A stretch of DNA of 25,304 nt. Origin: JAFALX01 sp050734185. GTDB taxonomy: Bacteria > Chloroflexota > Dormibacteria > Aeolococcales > Aeolococcaceae. Position 1 is the first letter of the stretch, and each line of letters opens with the position of its first letter. The stretch lies in NCBI GenBank assembly GCA_050734185.1, contig JBOHUE010000114.1:1-25304 (forward strand), written 5' to 3'. Below, piece after piece: positions 14,517-21,900 of this stretch. The notes under the pieces were generated by a model. That model ran no database searches. It saw only the letters and a program-made list of their open reading frames with translations, and was not told the origin of the DNA. Position numbers and translations under genes: made by a program.

Positions 14517-16395
14517 CTGGCGCCGCCATACCGAGCGTCTGCAGCGTGTCAGCGAGGGTGACGCGTGTCGCCGCCACGAGCGCGCGCCGGAAGCGCCGCA
14601 CCGCGGGGTCCTGCTCGCGCACGATCGCCGGCGTGTGCTCGTAGAAGTCGCTCAGCGCTGACGCGAGCGAGTACGCATACGCGGTCAGCACCGACGGCGA
14701 CAACGTGGTGGCGGTGTCCGCCAGGGCTCGCCCGTGGCCGTCGATGCGGTGCAGCAGCGCGCGCTCCGCGGGGACCAGCGCCGCCACGGTGAGCGTCCCT
14801 TCTTCTTCGGCCACCTTGCGCAGGATTCCGGCGGCGCGGGCGTGCGCGTACTGCAGATAGACGCCCGTGTCGCCGGTGGTGCGCAACGCCTCGTCGAAAT
14901 CGAACGCGATGATCTGCGGCAGCGAGAACTTGAGCAGGTAGTAGCGGATCGCGCCGGCGGCGAGCAACCGCGCGGTGGCATCGTCGCGGGCCTTGTCGCG
15001 CAGGTGCTCGATGGTCCGGTCGAGCAGCGCGTCCGCGCGCACCTCGATGCCGCGCCGCCCGCTCATCGCCACCATCTCCCGCCCGGGGTCCACCGGAACG
15101 CCGAGCTCGCGCGCCGCCGACGGCGTGAGCGCCACCACCTCGTAGGCGAGGTGCAGCGAGCGCTCCGCCTCCTCGTGATGGCCGAGGCGCGACAGCGCAC
15201 GCTGCACCACCTGCTGCGGATACGACTGCCGCGCGTCGATCACGTTGACGACGCGGCGCGCCCTGCCGAAGATGGCGGGCACCTCGTCCGGCGGGGCTGA
15301 GGCGGTGGTCACCGGGCTTCCGAGATGGTCCGCGCGCCAGCGCCGGTAGTGGAAGTCGCGGCCGAGCAGCCCGAACTTCCACAGCTGGTAGGCGATGTCC
15401 TTGGCGGTGTACGTCGCGATTCCGTCGGATTTGACCAATACCTTGGTCTCGTCGTCGTCGGTGTCGGTGTCAGCACCCTCTGGCGGCATCACCCAGCAGC
15501 CGGCGTGCTTGCCCGTGGTGACATGGACGATCGCCCCGGTCTCGCGCAGCAGCTCGAGTGCCTGCTCCAGGAAACCGAGCGCGATGATGTCCGACTCCCA
15601 CGTGAGCAGGTCATAGCCGACGCTGAAGCGGCCCATCGTCGCGAGGTGGGCGTCGACGATGCGCGACGCGAGCTCCTTCACGTCGCGTGCGGTGTCGTTG
15701 TCGCCGGCCTCGATCTCGCGCAGCACGCCGTTGCGCAGCTGCACCAGCGATGGATCCTCCTCGTATTTCCGCGATACCTCGACGTACACCCGCGAGCAGA
15801 ACTCGTCGAACGCCTCGTCTGGTTCGGCGCTGAAACCGAACTGCCGGATGCCAACCACCACGTCCGCGACCTGCGCCCCGGTGTCGTCGATGTAGTTGTC
15901 GACCTCGACCTCGTGGCCGGTGCGCTTCAGCGCCCGCGCCACGGTGTCGCCGATGCACGCGTTGCGCAGGTGGCCGATGTGGGCCGCCTTGTTGGGGTTG
16001 GTGGCCGTGTGCTCGACGAGCGTCTTGCCGGCCACCGCCGTGTACCCCGCGGGCAGCTCGACCGAAGACGCCGCGGTGAGCTGCACCCCAGCAGCGAGGA
16101 CGTGTCGCGCCCAGACTCCGTCGTCGAGCCTTGCGTTGACGTAGCCCGGCGGGCTCACGGTCCACTCGGCAACCAGGTCGAGCGGGCTCCGTGCGAGCGC
16201 GTCTCGCAGCCGGGCGGCGATCTCCATCGGGTTGCGGCGCAGCACGCGCGCGCTCGAGAGCGGTGCCGGTGTCGACCAGTCACCGAACTCGGGTCGCGCG
16301 GACGGCTCGAGCACCAGCGGCACCGTCGAATCAACCCCGATCTCGTCGAGCGCGGTACGGAGCGCCCCCAGCAGAATGCTCCGTACATCCGCCAT
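14506..16395 (-). CDS. argS: Arginyl-tRNA synthetase
   Basis: This 629-residue class I synthetase charges tRNA-Arg with arginine using ATP. The N-terminal additional domain (about 1-90) is followed by the catalytic core with HIGH at 139-142 in NPNKAAHIGHLRNACIGD. The KMSKS loop is replaced by MSGRRG at 444-449, a change usual in ArgRS. The C-terminal DALR anticodon-binding domain (about 510-629) includes QYAHARAAGILRK. The length is slightly above the usual 550-590. ATG 16395 is the start; GAGGG lies just before it, while TACCCT 9 nt upstream (16405-16410) would instead suggest a leaderless start. It is transcribed divergently from galU across 50 bp. Confidence 0.96.
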   Translation of the reverse strand: MADVRSILLGALRTALDEIGVDSTVPLVLEPSARPEFGDWSTPAPLSSARVLRRNPMEIAARLRDALARSPLDLVAEWTVSPPGYVNARLDDGVWARHVLAAGVQLTAASSVELPAGYTAVAGKTLVEHTATNPNKAAHIGHLRNACIGDTVARALKRTGHEVEVDNYIDDTGAQVADVVVGIRQFGFSAEPDEAFDEFCSRVYVEVSRKYEEDPSLVQLRNGVLREIEAGDNDTARDVKELASRIVDAHLATMGRFSVGYDLLTWESDIIALGFLEQALELLRETGAIVHVTTGKHAGCWVMPPEGADTDTDDDETKVLVKSDGIATYTAKDIAYQLWKFGLLGRDFHYRRWRADHLGSPVTTASAPPDEVPAIFGRARRVVNVIDARQSYPQQVVQRALSRLGHHEEAERSLHLAYEVVALTPSAARELGVPVDPGREMVAMSGRRGIEVRADALLDRTIEHLRDKARDDATARLLAAGAIRYYLLKFSLPQIIAFDFDEALRTTGDTGVYLQYAHARAAGILRKVAEEEGTLTVAALVPAERALLHRIDGHGRALADTATTLSPSVLTAYAYSLASALSDFYEHTPAIVREQDPAVRRFRRALVAATRVTLADTLQTLGMAAPDQV

Positions 16396-16431
16396 TTCCC
16401 TCGCAGGGTAACCAAGTCCCCCTCCGCTCTT

Positions 16432-16437
16432 TAGACT
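16432..16437 (+). promoter_or_regulatory. Putative leaderless -10 box of galU
   Basis: TAGACT ends 8 nt before GTG 16446 and there is no Shine-Dalgarno site between. The -35 match is weak. Confidence 0.4.
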
Positions 16438-16445
16438 TCGGCGCG

Positions 16446-17309
16446 GTGAACGTCCGCCATTGCGTCATTCCCGCCGCCGGGCTCGGCACGCGATTTCTGC
16501 CTGCCACCAAGGCGGTCCCCAAGGAGTTGCTGCCCGTGCTCGATCGTCCCGTGATCGAGTGGGCGGTGACCGAGGCGGTGGCCGCCGGCGCAACGGACGT
16601 GGTGCTCGTGCTCGCCGAGGGCAAGGAGAGCGTCGCGAACCACCTCCTGCCCGATCCGCCGCTGGAGCGCCTGCTGGCGGACCGCGGCAAGACGCGCGAG
16701 CTCGAGGCAGTGCGCCACGCAGGCCACCTGGCAAACGTCACCCTCGTGTACCAGGCCGAGCCGCTCGGGCTCGGCGACGCCGTGCTCTGCGCGTCCGAGG
16801 TCGTCGGCGACCGTCCGTTTCTGTGCATGCTCCCCGACGATCTGTCGGTGGCATCGACGCCCGTTTTGGCGCAGCTCTGGGCCGCGCACGAGCGGCATGG
16901 GGCGAATCCGGTGATCGGGCTGATGCGCGTGCCCGACGCGGACATCTCCCGATATGGCAACGCTGCCGTCCTCGAGTCCCAGGGGCGCGACCATCGCCTC
17001 GGTGGGCTGGTGGAGAAGCCGAAGCTGGAGGATGCGGCGAGTCATCTCGCCGTCATGGGTCGCTACGTGCTCACGCCCGACATCTTTCCGGCGCTGCGTG
17101 CAACGAAGCCCGGCGCGCTCGGTGAGGTCCAGCTCACCGACGGGATCGCCGCGCTGCTCGGCTCGCGCGAGGTGTGGGGCCTGGAGTTCGAGGGCGAGCT
17201 GCTCGATGTGGGCACGCCGCTCGGGTGGCTGGCGACCAACCTGCGCCTCGCCCGCGACGACGCCGAATTCGCGCCGGCAGTGGCTGCGCTGACGGCGGCG
17301 CGAGCGTGA
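16446..17309 (+). CDS. galU: UTP-glucose-1-phosphate uridylyltransferase
   Basis: This 287-residue nucleotidyltransferase makes UDP-glucose from UTP and glucose 1-phosphate for glycans and the cell envelope. It has the signature IPAAGLGTRFLPATKAVPKE near the N-terminus, the LPDDL metal-binding segment, RYGNAAVLE, LVEKP, GRYVLTPDIF, GEVQLTDGI and LLDVGTPLGWL. The length agrees with GalU (about 290-300). The start GTG 16446 is chosen because the signature begins eight residues later and a -10 box lies directly upstream; the longer open frame from 16191 overlaps argS. A membrane-anchored Thr/Pro-rich gene follows with a GTGA overlap, so both are probably on one transcript. Confidence 0.94.
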   Translation: MNVRHCVIPAAGLGTRFLPATKAVPKELLPVLDRPVIEWAVTEAVAAGATDVVLVLAEGKESVANHLLPDPPLERLLADRGKTRELEAVRHAGHLANVTLVYQAEPLGLGDAVLCASEVVGDRPFLCMLPDDLSVASTPVLAQLWAAHERHGANPVIGLMRVPDADISRYGNAAVLESQGRDHRLGGLVEKPKLEDAASHLAVMGRYVLTPDIFPALRATKPGALGEVQLTDGIAALLGSREVWGLEFEGELLDVGTPLGWLATNLRLARDDAEFAPAVAALTAARA

Positions 17310-17731
17310 ACATCTTCAAGCGCGAGTGGGGTGCAGTGACCTTCGTCGCCACCGTGCTCGTCGGCGCGATCGCAGTCGCGGTGTCGCTGATCGTCGCGGG
17401 GGCGCACGCGCCGCCCATCCCGCCGCTGGCGAGCTGTCCCTCGTACACGCCGTATGTGGCCACGCCGACGCCGTCGCCAACTGCGAGCGGCGCGTCGACC
17501 GCGAGCACGACGACGACCACCACCGCCGCGTCGTCGACGACGTCCACGTTCAACCCGGCGCTTGCCAACTGCCCGACACCGCCGCTGCCGCCGACGTCAA
17601 CGCCGACAGCGGTGCCATCGTCGACAGCCACGACGGGGACGGCCACTGCGACGCCGACGCCGGCGCCGGCGCCAACGCCAACCCCGACGCCTGCGCCCAC
17701 GCCGACTCCTGCGCCGACGCCGATCCCCTGA
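17306..17731 (+). CDS. Membrane-anchored Thr/Pro-rich low-complexity protein
   Basis: This 141-residue protein starts at GTG 17306, overlapping the galU stop. The N-terminus MNIFKREWG is followed by one hydrophobic span (about 10-32) that acts as signal anchor. The outer part is almost entirely Thr, Ser, Pro and Ala, with two cysteines (CPS and CPT) and a C-terminal block of about ten alternating Pro-Thr/Ala units. There is no enzyme domain and no LPXTG-like anchor. Such tails often act as wall-spanning stalks or O-glycosylation acceptors; the neighbour galU makes this attractive, but it is inference. The sequence is too simple for homology-based naming. Confidence 0.7.
   Translation: MNIFKREWGAVTFVATVLVGAIAVAVSLIVAGAHAPPIPPLASCPSYTPYVATPTPSPTASGASTASTTTTTTAASSTTSTFNPALANCPTPPLPPTSTPTAVPSSTATTGTATATPTPAPAPTPTPTPAPTPTPAPTPIP
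17640..17729 (+). repeat. Low-complexity Pro-Thr/Pro-Ala coding repeat
   Basis: Imperfect tandem units of ccgacg, gcgccg and ccaacg encode the alternating Pro-Thr/Pro-Ala tail of the preceding protein. The units have drifted at third positions, which suggests selection on the peptide and not on the DNA. Confidence 0.6.
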
Positions 17732-17737
17732 CGGCCG

Positions 17738-17766
17738 TTGACACCCCAGGGGGCGGGCGCTAAGCT
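17738..17766 (+). promoter_or_regulatory. Consensus sigma-70 type promoter of the surface-protein pair
   Basis: TTGACA (17738-17743) and TAAGCT (17761-17766) are separated by exactly 17 bp. It is the best -35/-10 pair in the window and gives a leader of about 38 nt carrying an AGGAGGT site. Confidence 0.7.
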
Positions 17767-17775
17767 CCGCCCGCC
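17752..17775. promoter_or_regulatory. Perfect GC-rich inverted repeat over the -10 box
   Basis: GGCGGGCG (17752-17759) and CGCCCGCC (17768-17775) are exact inverted repeats whose 8-bp loop contains the -10 TAAGCT. It could be an operator. A terminator is unlikely because no T-run follows. Confidence 0.5.
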
Positions 17776-17797
17776 TCGCATGCTGCGACGCCATTTC

Positions 17798-17804
17798 AGG
17801 AGGT
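17798..17804 (+). promoter_or_regulatory. Shine-Dalgarno site selecting GTG 17812
   Basis: AGGAGGT lies 7 nt before GTG 17812. An in-frame GTG at 17803 lies inside this site and is therefore unlikely to be the start. Confidence 0.65.
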
Positions 17805-17811
17805 GCTAGGA

Positions 17812-18375
17812 GTGGGTTGGCGAGGGAGGCTTGGAATCTGCGCGGCCGCTGGCGCGGTCGTCGCGGCGATGGTGCCGGCGGTGATCGCGTACGCGTGCAT
17901 CGGCGTTGTGGGACTCAGCACGAACCCGTCGGTGGTGCAGCCGGGCGGCTCCGTGACGGTCACCGGTAAGGACTTCGTCAACGACAAGCCGGTGGTGCTT
18001 CATCTGGATTCCGTCAGCGGCCCCGTCATCTACACGGTGCCCATGTCCACTGGCGACGTCATGACGTCGAACTTCAGCGTCACGTTCCAGCTCCCGAGCA
18101 CGGTCTCCACCGGGGCGCATGTCCTGGTGGCGACGCAGGACGAGCACGACATGAACGGCGGCAACCCGGCGCGCGCGGCGCTGTACGTGGGCACCACCCC
18201 GGGGAATGCCAATCCGGCGGCACGGCCGGCGACGGCGATCATCGACGACGGACCTGGAGTCGGCGGGCTCGCGCTCATCGCGCTCGCCGCGACCGCCTTC
18301 GCGCTTCTCCTGTTCATCGCCTTCGCAGCGCTGGCGGGCCGTCGCCAGCTGCCGAGCGGTACGGCCGGTGCCTAG
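17812..18375 (+). CDS. Secreted, C-terminally membrane-anchored protein with Ig-like (IPT/TIG-type) domain
   Basis: This 187-residue protein has a signal peptide (residues 1 to about 29, ending AYA), a single beta-rich outer domain (about 33-128) and a C-terminal span (about 151-174) followed by a basic tail GRRQ. The outer domain opens STNPSVVQPGGSVTVTGKDF, the classic start of IPT/TIG or similar Ig-like folds, and reads through TGAHVLVATQDEHD. The expected topology is type I with the domain outside. The next gene, for an Asp-box protein with the same layout, overlaps its stop by 8 bp, so the two are made together and may form one surface complex. Exact domain family is inferred. Confidence 0.78.
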   Translation: MGWRGRLGICAAAGAVVAAMVPAVIAYACIGVVGLSTNPSVVQPGGSVTVTGKDFVNDKPVVLHLDSVSGPVIYTVPMSTGDVMTSNFSVTFQLPSTVSTGAHVLVATQDEHDMNGGNPARAALYVGTTPGNANPAARPATAIIDDGPGVGGLALIALAATAFALLLFIAFAALAGRRQLPSGTAGA

Positions 18376-20059
18376 GGCGCTGCGGGCCGCGCGCGCGACG
18401 CTTGCCCTCGGGGTCCTCATAGCCGCGGCCATGTCGGCGTACCCGGCGGCAGCGGCCGCCGCGGGCTCGCCCTTCGAGCAGGCATCGTTCTCCGCGCAGG
18501 GACTGAACATCGTGCGCACGACGGCGTCCACGCGCATGACCAACGACGACAAGGATCCATCGCGCGGTTACGGCGGACCGACATCGATGCTGGTCGATCC
18601 GAGCAACCCGCGCGTGATCGTCGCGGCAACTGCGCAATTGCGATCGCGGGTTTGCAAGCTGCTGCGCACCGACGACGCGGGCCAGACCTGGCACGTGCTG
18701 AAGAACTCGCCGTCACCGCGCGCGTACCCCTACTGCATGACGCCCGGGGACGCGGGCTCGGCTCAGGCCATGATCGCCTGGGGCAGCCATGGTGCTCTGT
18801 ACTACGCGATGGCCGGCTACAACTACGACGAGGGGCAGACGGGAGCGTCGTTCAGCACCATCCTCTCGCGGTCGACCGATCTCGGTGCCACCTGGACCAG
18901 CACGGTCGTCGACAACAACCGAGGCTCGAAGGCCGACAGCCCGCCCCTCGATTACGGGGTGACGGGGCTGGCAGTCGACACCTCCGGCCCGCAGGACGTC
19001 GTCTACGTCGGATACCAGAAGGAGTACCCGACAGCGCCGCCGAGCTCGCCGCTCACCGACGGTGAGGTCGACGTGTCGGTCTCGACAAACGGCGGGTCGA
19101 GCTTCGGCACGCCGATCAACCTCAACACCTTCACCCACGTCAACGTCACCGCCGACGGCGTCGCGTATCCGCTTGTCGGCATGAGCTATTTCGGCAACCC
19201 GTACATGGCGGCGCACAACGGCACCGTGATCGCGGTCGAGGGTGCGCAGTTTTCAAATGCGAATGCCCCGGACGGGAACGCGTACGACACGAGCATCCCC
19301 CTGCCACAGCTCGTGGCTCGCTCCACCGACAAGGGTCAGACGTGGACCGTGAGCGCGCTGGGGCCGCCGACCTTCACCGGCAACGGTGGCGGCACGGGCC
19401 CGGAGACCGGCCTGGGCTGGACGCCCGCCGGTGGCACGCATGGCACGTTCGTCGCGGCGTATTCGGCGACGCCCTCGGGATCCTCGACCTCGGGCAACCA
19501 GCAGGTCGTCGTCCAGCGATCGACCGACAACGGCCAGTCCTGGACCGATCCCGTGATCATCGAGGACTCCGATCCCAGCCAGGGCTTTACGAGCTTCTAC
19601 CCGCAGCTTAACGTCGCTCCTGACGGTCGTGTCGACGTGGTCTGGAATGACAACCGGTCGCAGACGAACGACCACTTCCAGGTCTACTACACGTATTCGA
19701 CGGACGGCGGCAAGACCTGGGCCCACAACGTCCAGATGCCCGACCAGGCCATCAACTTCGACTTCGGCATCAGCTACAGAGGCGACATCCGCCAGCCTCC
19801 GGGCGTCGCATCGGGCGACCTGTACGCCGCTGTCGGCTGGTCCGATCCGCGCCTCGCAAACGTGAACACGCAGACGCAGGACGACTACGGGGCCATCGTG
19901 CAGTTCCAGACCATTCCGCCGGCGAACTCGCCGACGTGGCCCATCATCGTCGCTGTGGTCGACGGCTTCGCGACGGCGGCGATCGTTGCCGGCATCTACA
20001 TCGTCGTGCGCCGCCGCCAGCGCGGTCGCAAGGAGCGAGAGGCCGTCGGGGCGCGCTAA
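18368..20059 (+). CDS. Cell-surface protein with six Asp-box (BNR) motifs, sialidase-like beta-propeller
   Basis: This 563-residue protein has a signal peptide (about 1-32, Ala-rich end). Six Asp-box motifs follow: TDDAGQTW (101-108), STDLGATW (169-176), STNGGSSF (239-246), STDKGQTW (319-326), STDNGQSW (385-392) and STDGGKTW (444-451). A C-terminal span lies at about 525-547, before a basic tail. The repeats predict a six-bladed propeller as in sialidases and sortilin-like proteins. The FRIP arginine motif of true sialidases is not seen, so glycosidase activity is doubtful and a binding role is likely. GTG 18368 overlaps the previous gene by 8 bp; the frame is open further upstream but would lack a signal peptide. 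Confidence 0.85.
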   Translation: MPRALRAARATLALGVLIAAAMSAYPAAAAAAGSPFEQASFSAQGLNIVRTTASTRMTNDDKDPSRGYGGPTSMLVDPSNPRVIVAATAQLRSRVCKLLRTDDAGQTWHVLKNSPSPRAYPYCMTPGDAGSAQAMIAWGSHGALYYAMAGYNYDEGQTGASFSTILSRSTDLGATWTSTVVDNNRGSKADSPPLDYGVTGLAVDTSGPQDVVYVGYQKEYPTAPPSSPLTDGEVDVSVSTNGGSSFGTPINLNTFTHVNVTADGVAYPLVGMSYFGNPYMAAHNGTVIAVEGAQFSNANAPDGNAYDTSIPLPQLVARSTDKGQTWTVSALGPPTFTGNGGGTGPETGLGWTPAGGTHGTFVAAYSATPSGSSTSGNQQVVVQRSTDNGQSWTDPVIIEDSDPSQGFTSFYPQLNVAPDGRVDVVWNDNRSQTNDHFQVYYTYSTDGGKTWAHNVQMPDQAINFDFGISYRGDIRQPPGVASGDLYAAVGWSDPRLANVNTQTQDDYGAIVQFQTIPPANSPTWPIIVAVVDGFATAAIVAGIYIVVRRRQRGRKEREAVGAR

Positions 20060-20080
20060 CCGGCGTCCGCGGGCAGAGGC

Positions 20081-20602
20081 TCAGGCGGAGTAGAGCAGCC
20101 GGTCACCGTTGACCGGTGTGATCGACGCGCGCTGCATCTCGAGGTCGATGGCAGGCGGATGCCCGGTGTCGAGCACAACCGCGATTCGCTCTGCGAGGCG
20201 CAGGTGGCCGATGCGTACGCAGTCCTGCAGGAACGTGAATGCCAGCGGACGCACCAGGTTCCACACGTAGGCGCGCACGGCGCCGGCGCTGTCGTCGACC
20301 GGGGCAATGTCGGCGGCCACGCTGCGGTCGCGAAACGCGATGACGCAGACCTCGTCGGTGAGCTGGATGGGCGCCGTCCACGAATAGGCTTCGTCGTCGC
20401 CGTGCTTGCGGAGGATCGTGTCCTTGTCGGCGAACAGCGCCAGCCGCTCGACGAGGATGCGCATCGGCTTCGCCGGTCCCTCGACGAAGAACGGAACATC
20501 GCGCAGCGGCTCGGTCGCCGCCTGCTCCGGGTAGCGGGCGGTGAACCCGAGATCCTCAATGCCGGGAAACGGCGCGGGAACCTTGATGACCAGTTCCTGC
20601 AT
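20081..20602 (-). CDS. Conserved-looking cytosolic protein of unknown function, 173 residues
   Basis: No family is recognised. The 173-residue product has no signal peptide, membrane span or cysteine cluster and has a mixed alpha/beta composition with acidic loops (FADKDTILRKHGDDEAYSWTAP, DDSAGAVRAYVWNLVRPLAF). The codon pattern fits the neighbours, and the opposite strand offers only scattered frames. ATG 20602 lies 1 nt after the stop of a 13-codon ORF and has only a weak Shine-Dalgarno (GGTGGCGG), so translation may depend on coupling. It converges with the Asp-box gene (21 bp between stops) and is divergent from the CaiB-type gene, with which it might share acyl-CoA related regulation. 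Confidence 0.7.
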   Translation of the reverse strand: MQELVIKVPAPFPGIEDLGFTARYPEQAATEPLRDVPFFVEGPAKPMRILVERLALFADKDTILRKHGDDEAYSWTAPIQLTDEVCVIAFRDRSVAADIAPVDDSAGAVRAYVWNLVRPLAFTFLQDCVRIGHLRLAERIAVVLDTGHPPAIDLEMQRASITPVNGDRLLYSA

Positions 20603-20603
20603 G

Positions 20604-20645
20604 TCAGACCGCCACCCGACGGGCGTGCACGGTGTTGTCTACCAT
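20604..20645 (-). CDS. Putative 13-codon leader ORF upstream of the 173-residue protein
   Basis: ATG 20645 opens MVDNTVHARRVAV followed by TGA, one base before the ATG of the next gene (TGA-C-ATG). An AGGTAAAGG Shine-Dalgarno-like sequence precedes it by 5-6 nt, and an extended -10 TGCTAGATT lies upstream at 20667-20675. It may be a coupling or attenuation leader peptide, but chance is possible in such a short frame. Confidence 0.4.
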   Translation of the reverse strand: MVDNTVHARRVAV

Positions 20646-20666
20646 CGCGGACCTTTACCTGCAGCG

Positions 20667-20675
20667 AATCTAGCA
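20667..20675 (-). promoter_or_regulatory. Extended -10 promoter for the leader ORF and 173-residue protein
   Basis: The minus strand reads TGCTAGATT, an extended -10. Transcription would begin near 20660, at the Shine-Dalgarno of the 13-codon ORF, leaving a leader of about 15 nt. Confidence 0.4.
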
Positions 20676-20712
20676 CACGAGTTTCCTCTGGGCCTCCATC
20701 GATTTGGTCGAT

Positions 20713-20721
20713 TGCTACACT
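20713..20721 (+). promoter_or_regulatory. Extended -10 promoter of the CaiB-family gene, probably leaderless
   Basis: TGCTACACT ends 9 nt before ATG 20731, with no Shine-Dalgarno sequence. It supports ATG 20731 over the in-frame TTG at 20704, which would lie upstream of the promoter. Confidence 0.5.
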
Positions 20722-20730
20722 CGCGCGACG

Positions 20731-21900
20731 ATGACGGCACTCAGCGACGTTCGGATTCTCGATCTGTCGCGGCTGCTGCCCGGCGCGTTCTGCACACTGA
20801 TGCTCGCCGACCTCGGCGCCGACGTCATCAAGGTCGAGGACACCGATTCGGGTGACTACCTGCGCTGGATTCCGCCGCTGGTCGACGGGTCCGCGGCCAT
20901 GTTCCACGCGCTCAACCGCAACAAACGATCCGTGGCGCTCAACCTCAAGAGCGATGCGGGACGCTCGGCGTTTCTCGACCTCGTCGCGGCCGCCGACGTC
21001 GTGCTCGAGAGCTTCCGGCCCGGCGTGATGGCGCGGCTCGGCCTCGACTACGCCGCCCTCTCCGGGCGGAATCCACGGGTCGTGTTGTGCAGCATCAGCG
21101 GTTATGGCCAGGATGGGCCGTATCGTGACCGCGCAGGCCACGATCTCAACTACGCCGCGCTCTCCGGCGCGCTGAGCATCCAGGGCGAGAGCAACGGCGT
21201 GCCCGCGATGCCTGCGCTCCAAGTGGGAGACGTGGGCGCCGGCGCGCTGCACGCCGCTGTAGCGATCCTCGCCGCACTGCATCAGCGCGAGCAGAGCGGG
21301 CGCGGGCAGCACTGCGACATCGCGATGCTCGACGGCCTCGTGGCATGGATGGCGCCGCACGCGGCGGCGTTCTTCGCCACCGGCGAGGTGCCGCGCGCGA
21401 ATACGCTGCTCCTGACCGGCCGCTACCCGTGCTATCGCACGTATCGCTGCGCCGACGGCGCTGTGAGCGTCGGCGCGCTCGAGCCCAAGTTCTGGTCGGC
21501 CCTGGTCGAGGCATTGGGCGTGCCCCACCTCTCCGAGCTCGCATATGCCGAAGGCGAAGAGGGTGCACGCGTCGCCGAAGCGGTGCAAGCTGCGCTCATG
21601 CAGCGAACGCGAGCGGAGGTGGCGCAGCTGGGGGGCGCCGCAGACCTCTGCTGCGAACCGGTCCTCAGCGTCGCCGAGGTGTTCGACAACGCCCAGGTGC
21701 GGCACCGCGGCCTGCGCCTCGACACGGGCGGCGTGTCGCCGGTGCCGCAGATCGCTTCGCCGATCCGCTTGAGCGACAGCCCGGCGACCGTTCGCAGTGG
21801 CGCACCCGCGTGGGGCGCGGACACGCGCGACCTGCTCGGCGAGGCCGGTTACGACCGCGAACGGCTGGAGGAGCTGTCAGCAGAGGGAGCGATCCGATGA
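20731..21900 (+). CDS. CaiB/BaiF (class III) CoA-transferase
   Basis: This 389-residue enzyme moves CoA between carboxylic acids through a covalent aspartyl intermediate. The N-terminus has the family pattern VRILDLSRLLPGAFCTLMLADLGADVIKVED and NRNKRSVALNLKSDAGR. The catalytic aspartate is probably D167 in VGDVGAGALH, aligned by position with Asp169 of formyl-CoA transferase. GRGQHCDIAMLDGL follows, as in other members. It could act on bile-acid, carnitine, 2-methylacyl (racemase-like) or other acyl-CoA; racemases of this fold share the same motifs. The following TetR gene overlaps by 4 bp (ATGA) and probably regulates it. Confidence 0.92.
   Translation: MTALSDVRILDLSRLLPGAFCTLMLADLGADVIKVEDTDSGDYLRWIPPLVDGSAAMFHALNRNKRSVALNLKSDAGRSAFLDLVAAADVVLESFRPGVMARLGLDYAALSGRNPRVVLCSISGYGQDGPYRDRAGHDLNYAALSGALSIQGESNGVPAMPALQVGDVGAGALHAAVAILAALHQREQSGRGQHCDIAMLDGLVAWMAPHAAAFFATGEVPRANTLLLTGRYPCYRTYRCADGAVSVGALEPKFWSALVEALGVPHLSELAYAEGEEGARVAEAVQAALMQRTRAEVAQLGGAADLCCEPVLSVAEVFDNAQVRHRGLRLDTGGVSPVPQIASPIRLSDSPATVRSGAPAWGADTRDLLGEAGYDRERLEELSAEGAIR

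Noticed and set aside
14506..16395. Defective argS because the KMSKS motif is absent
   Set aside because: Most arginyl-tRNA synthetases lack a canonical KMSKS; MSGRRG occupies the place and HIGH is intact.
15325..16434. A 369-codon plus-strand frame opposite argS
   Set aside because: Antisense shadow of a universally conserved gene; no domain, and composition rich in Arg, His and Val as in other shadows here.
17640..17729. Possible CRISPR or satellite repeat
   Set aside because: The short imperfect units lie in frame within a coding sequence and give alternating Pro and Thr/Ala; there are no spacers of constant length.
18368..20059. Assignment of the Asp-box protein as a true sialidase
   Set aside because: Asp boxes are structural and widespread; the FRIP arginine motif needed for catalysis is not visible.
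20606..21705. N-terminal extension of the 173-residue protein's neighbourhood: a long minus-strand frame (20056-21705) antisense to the CaiB-type gene
   Set aside because: It reads through two genes in the wrong frame, has atypical composition and conflicts with the CaiB-family protein on the other strand.
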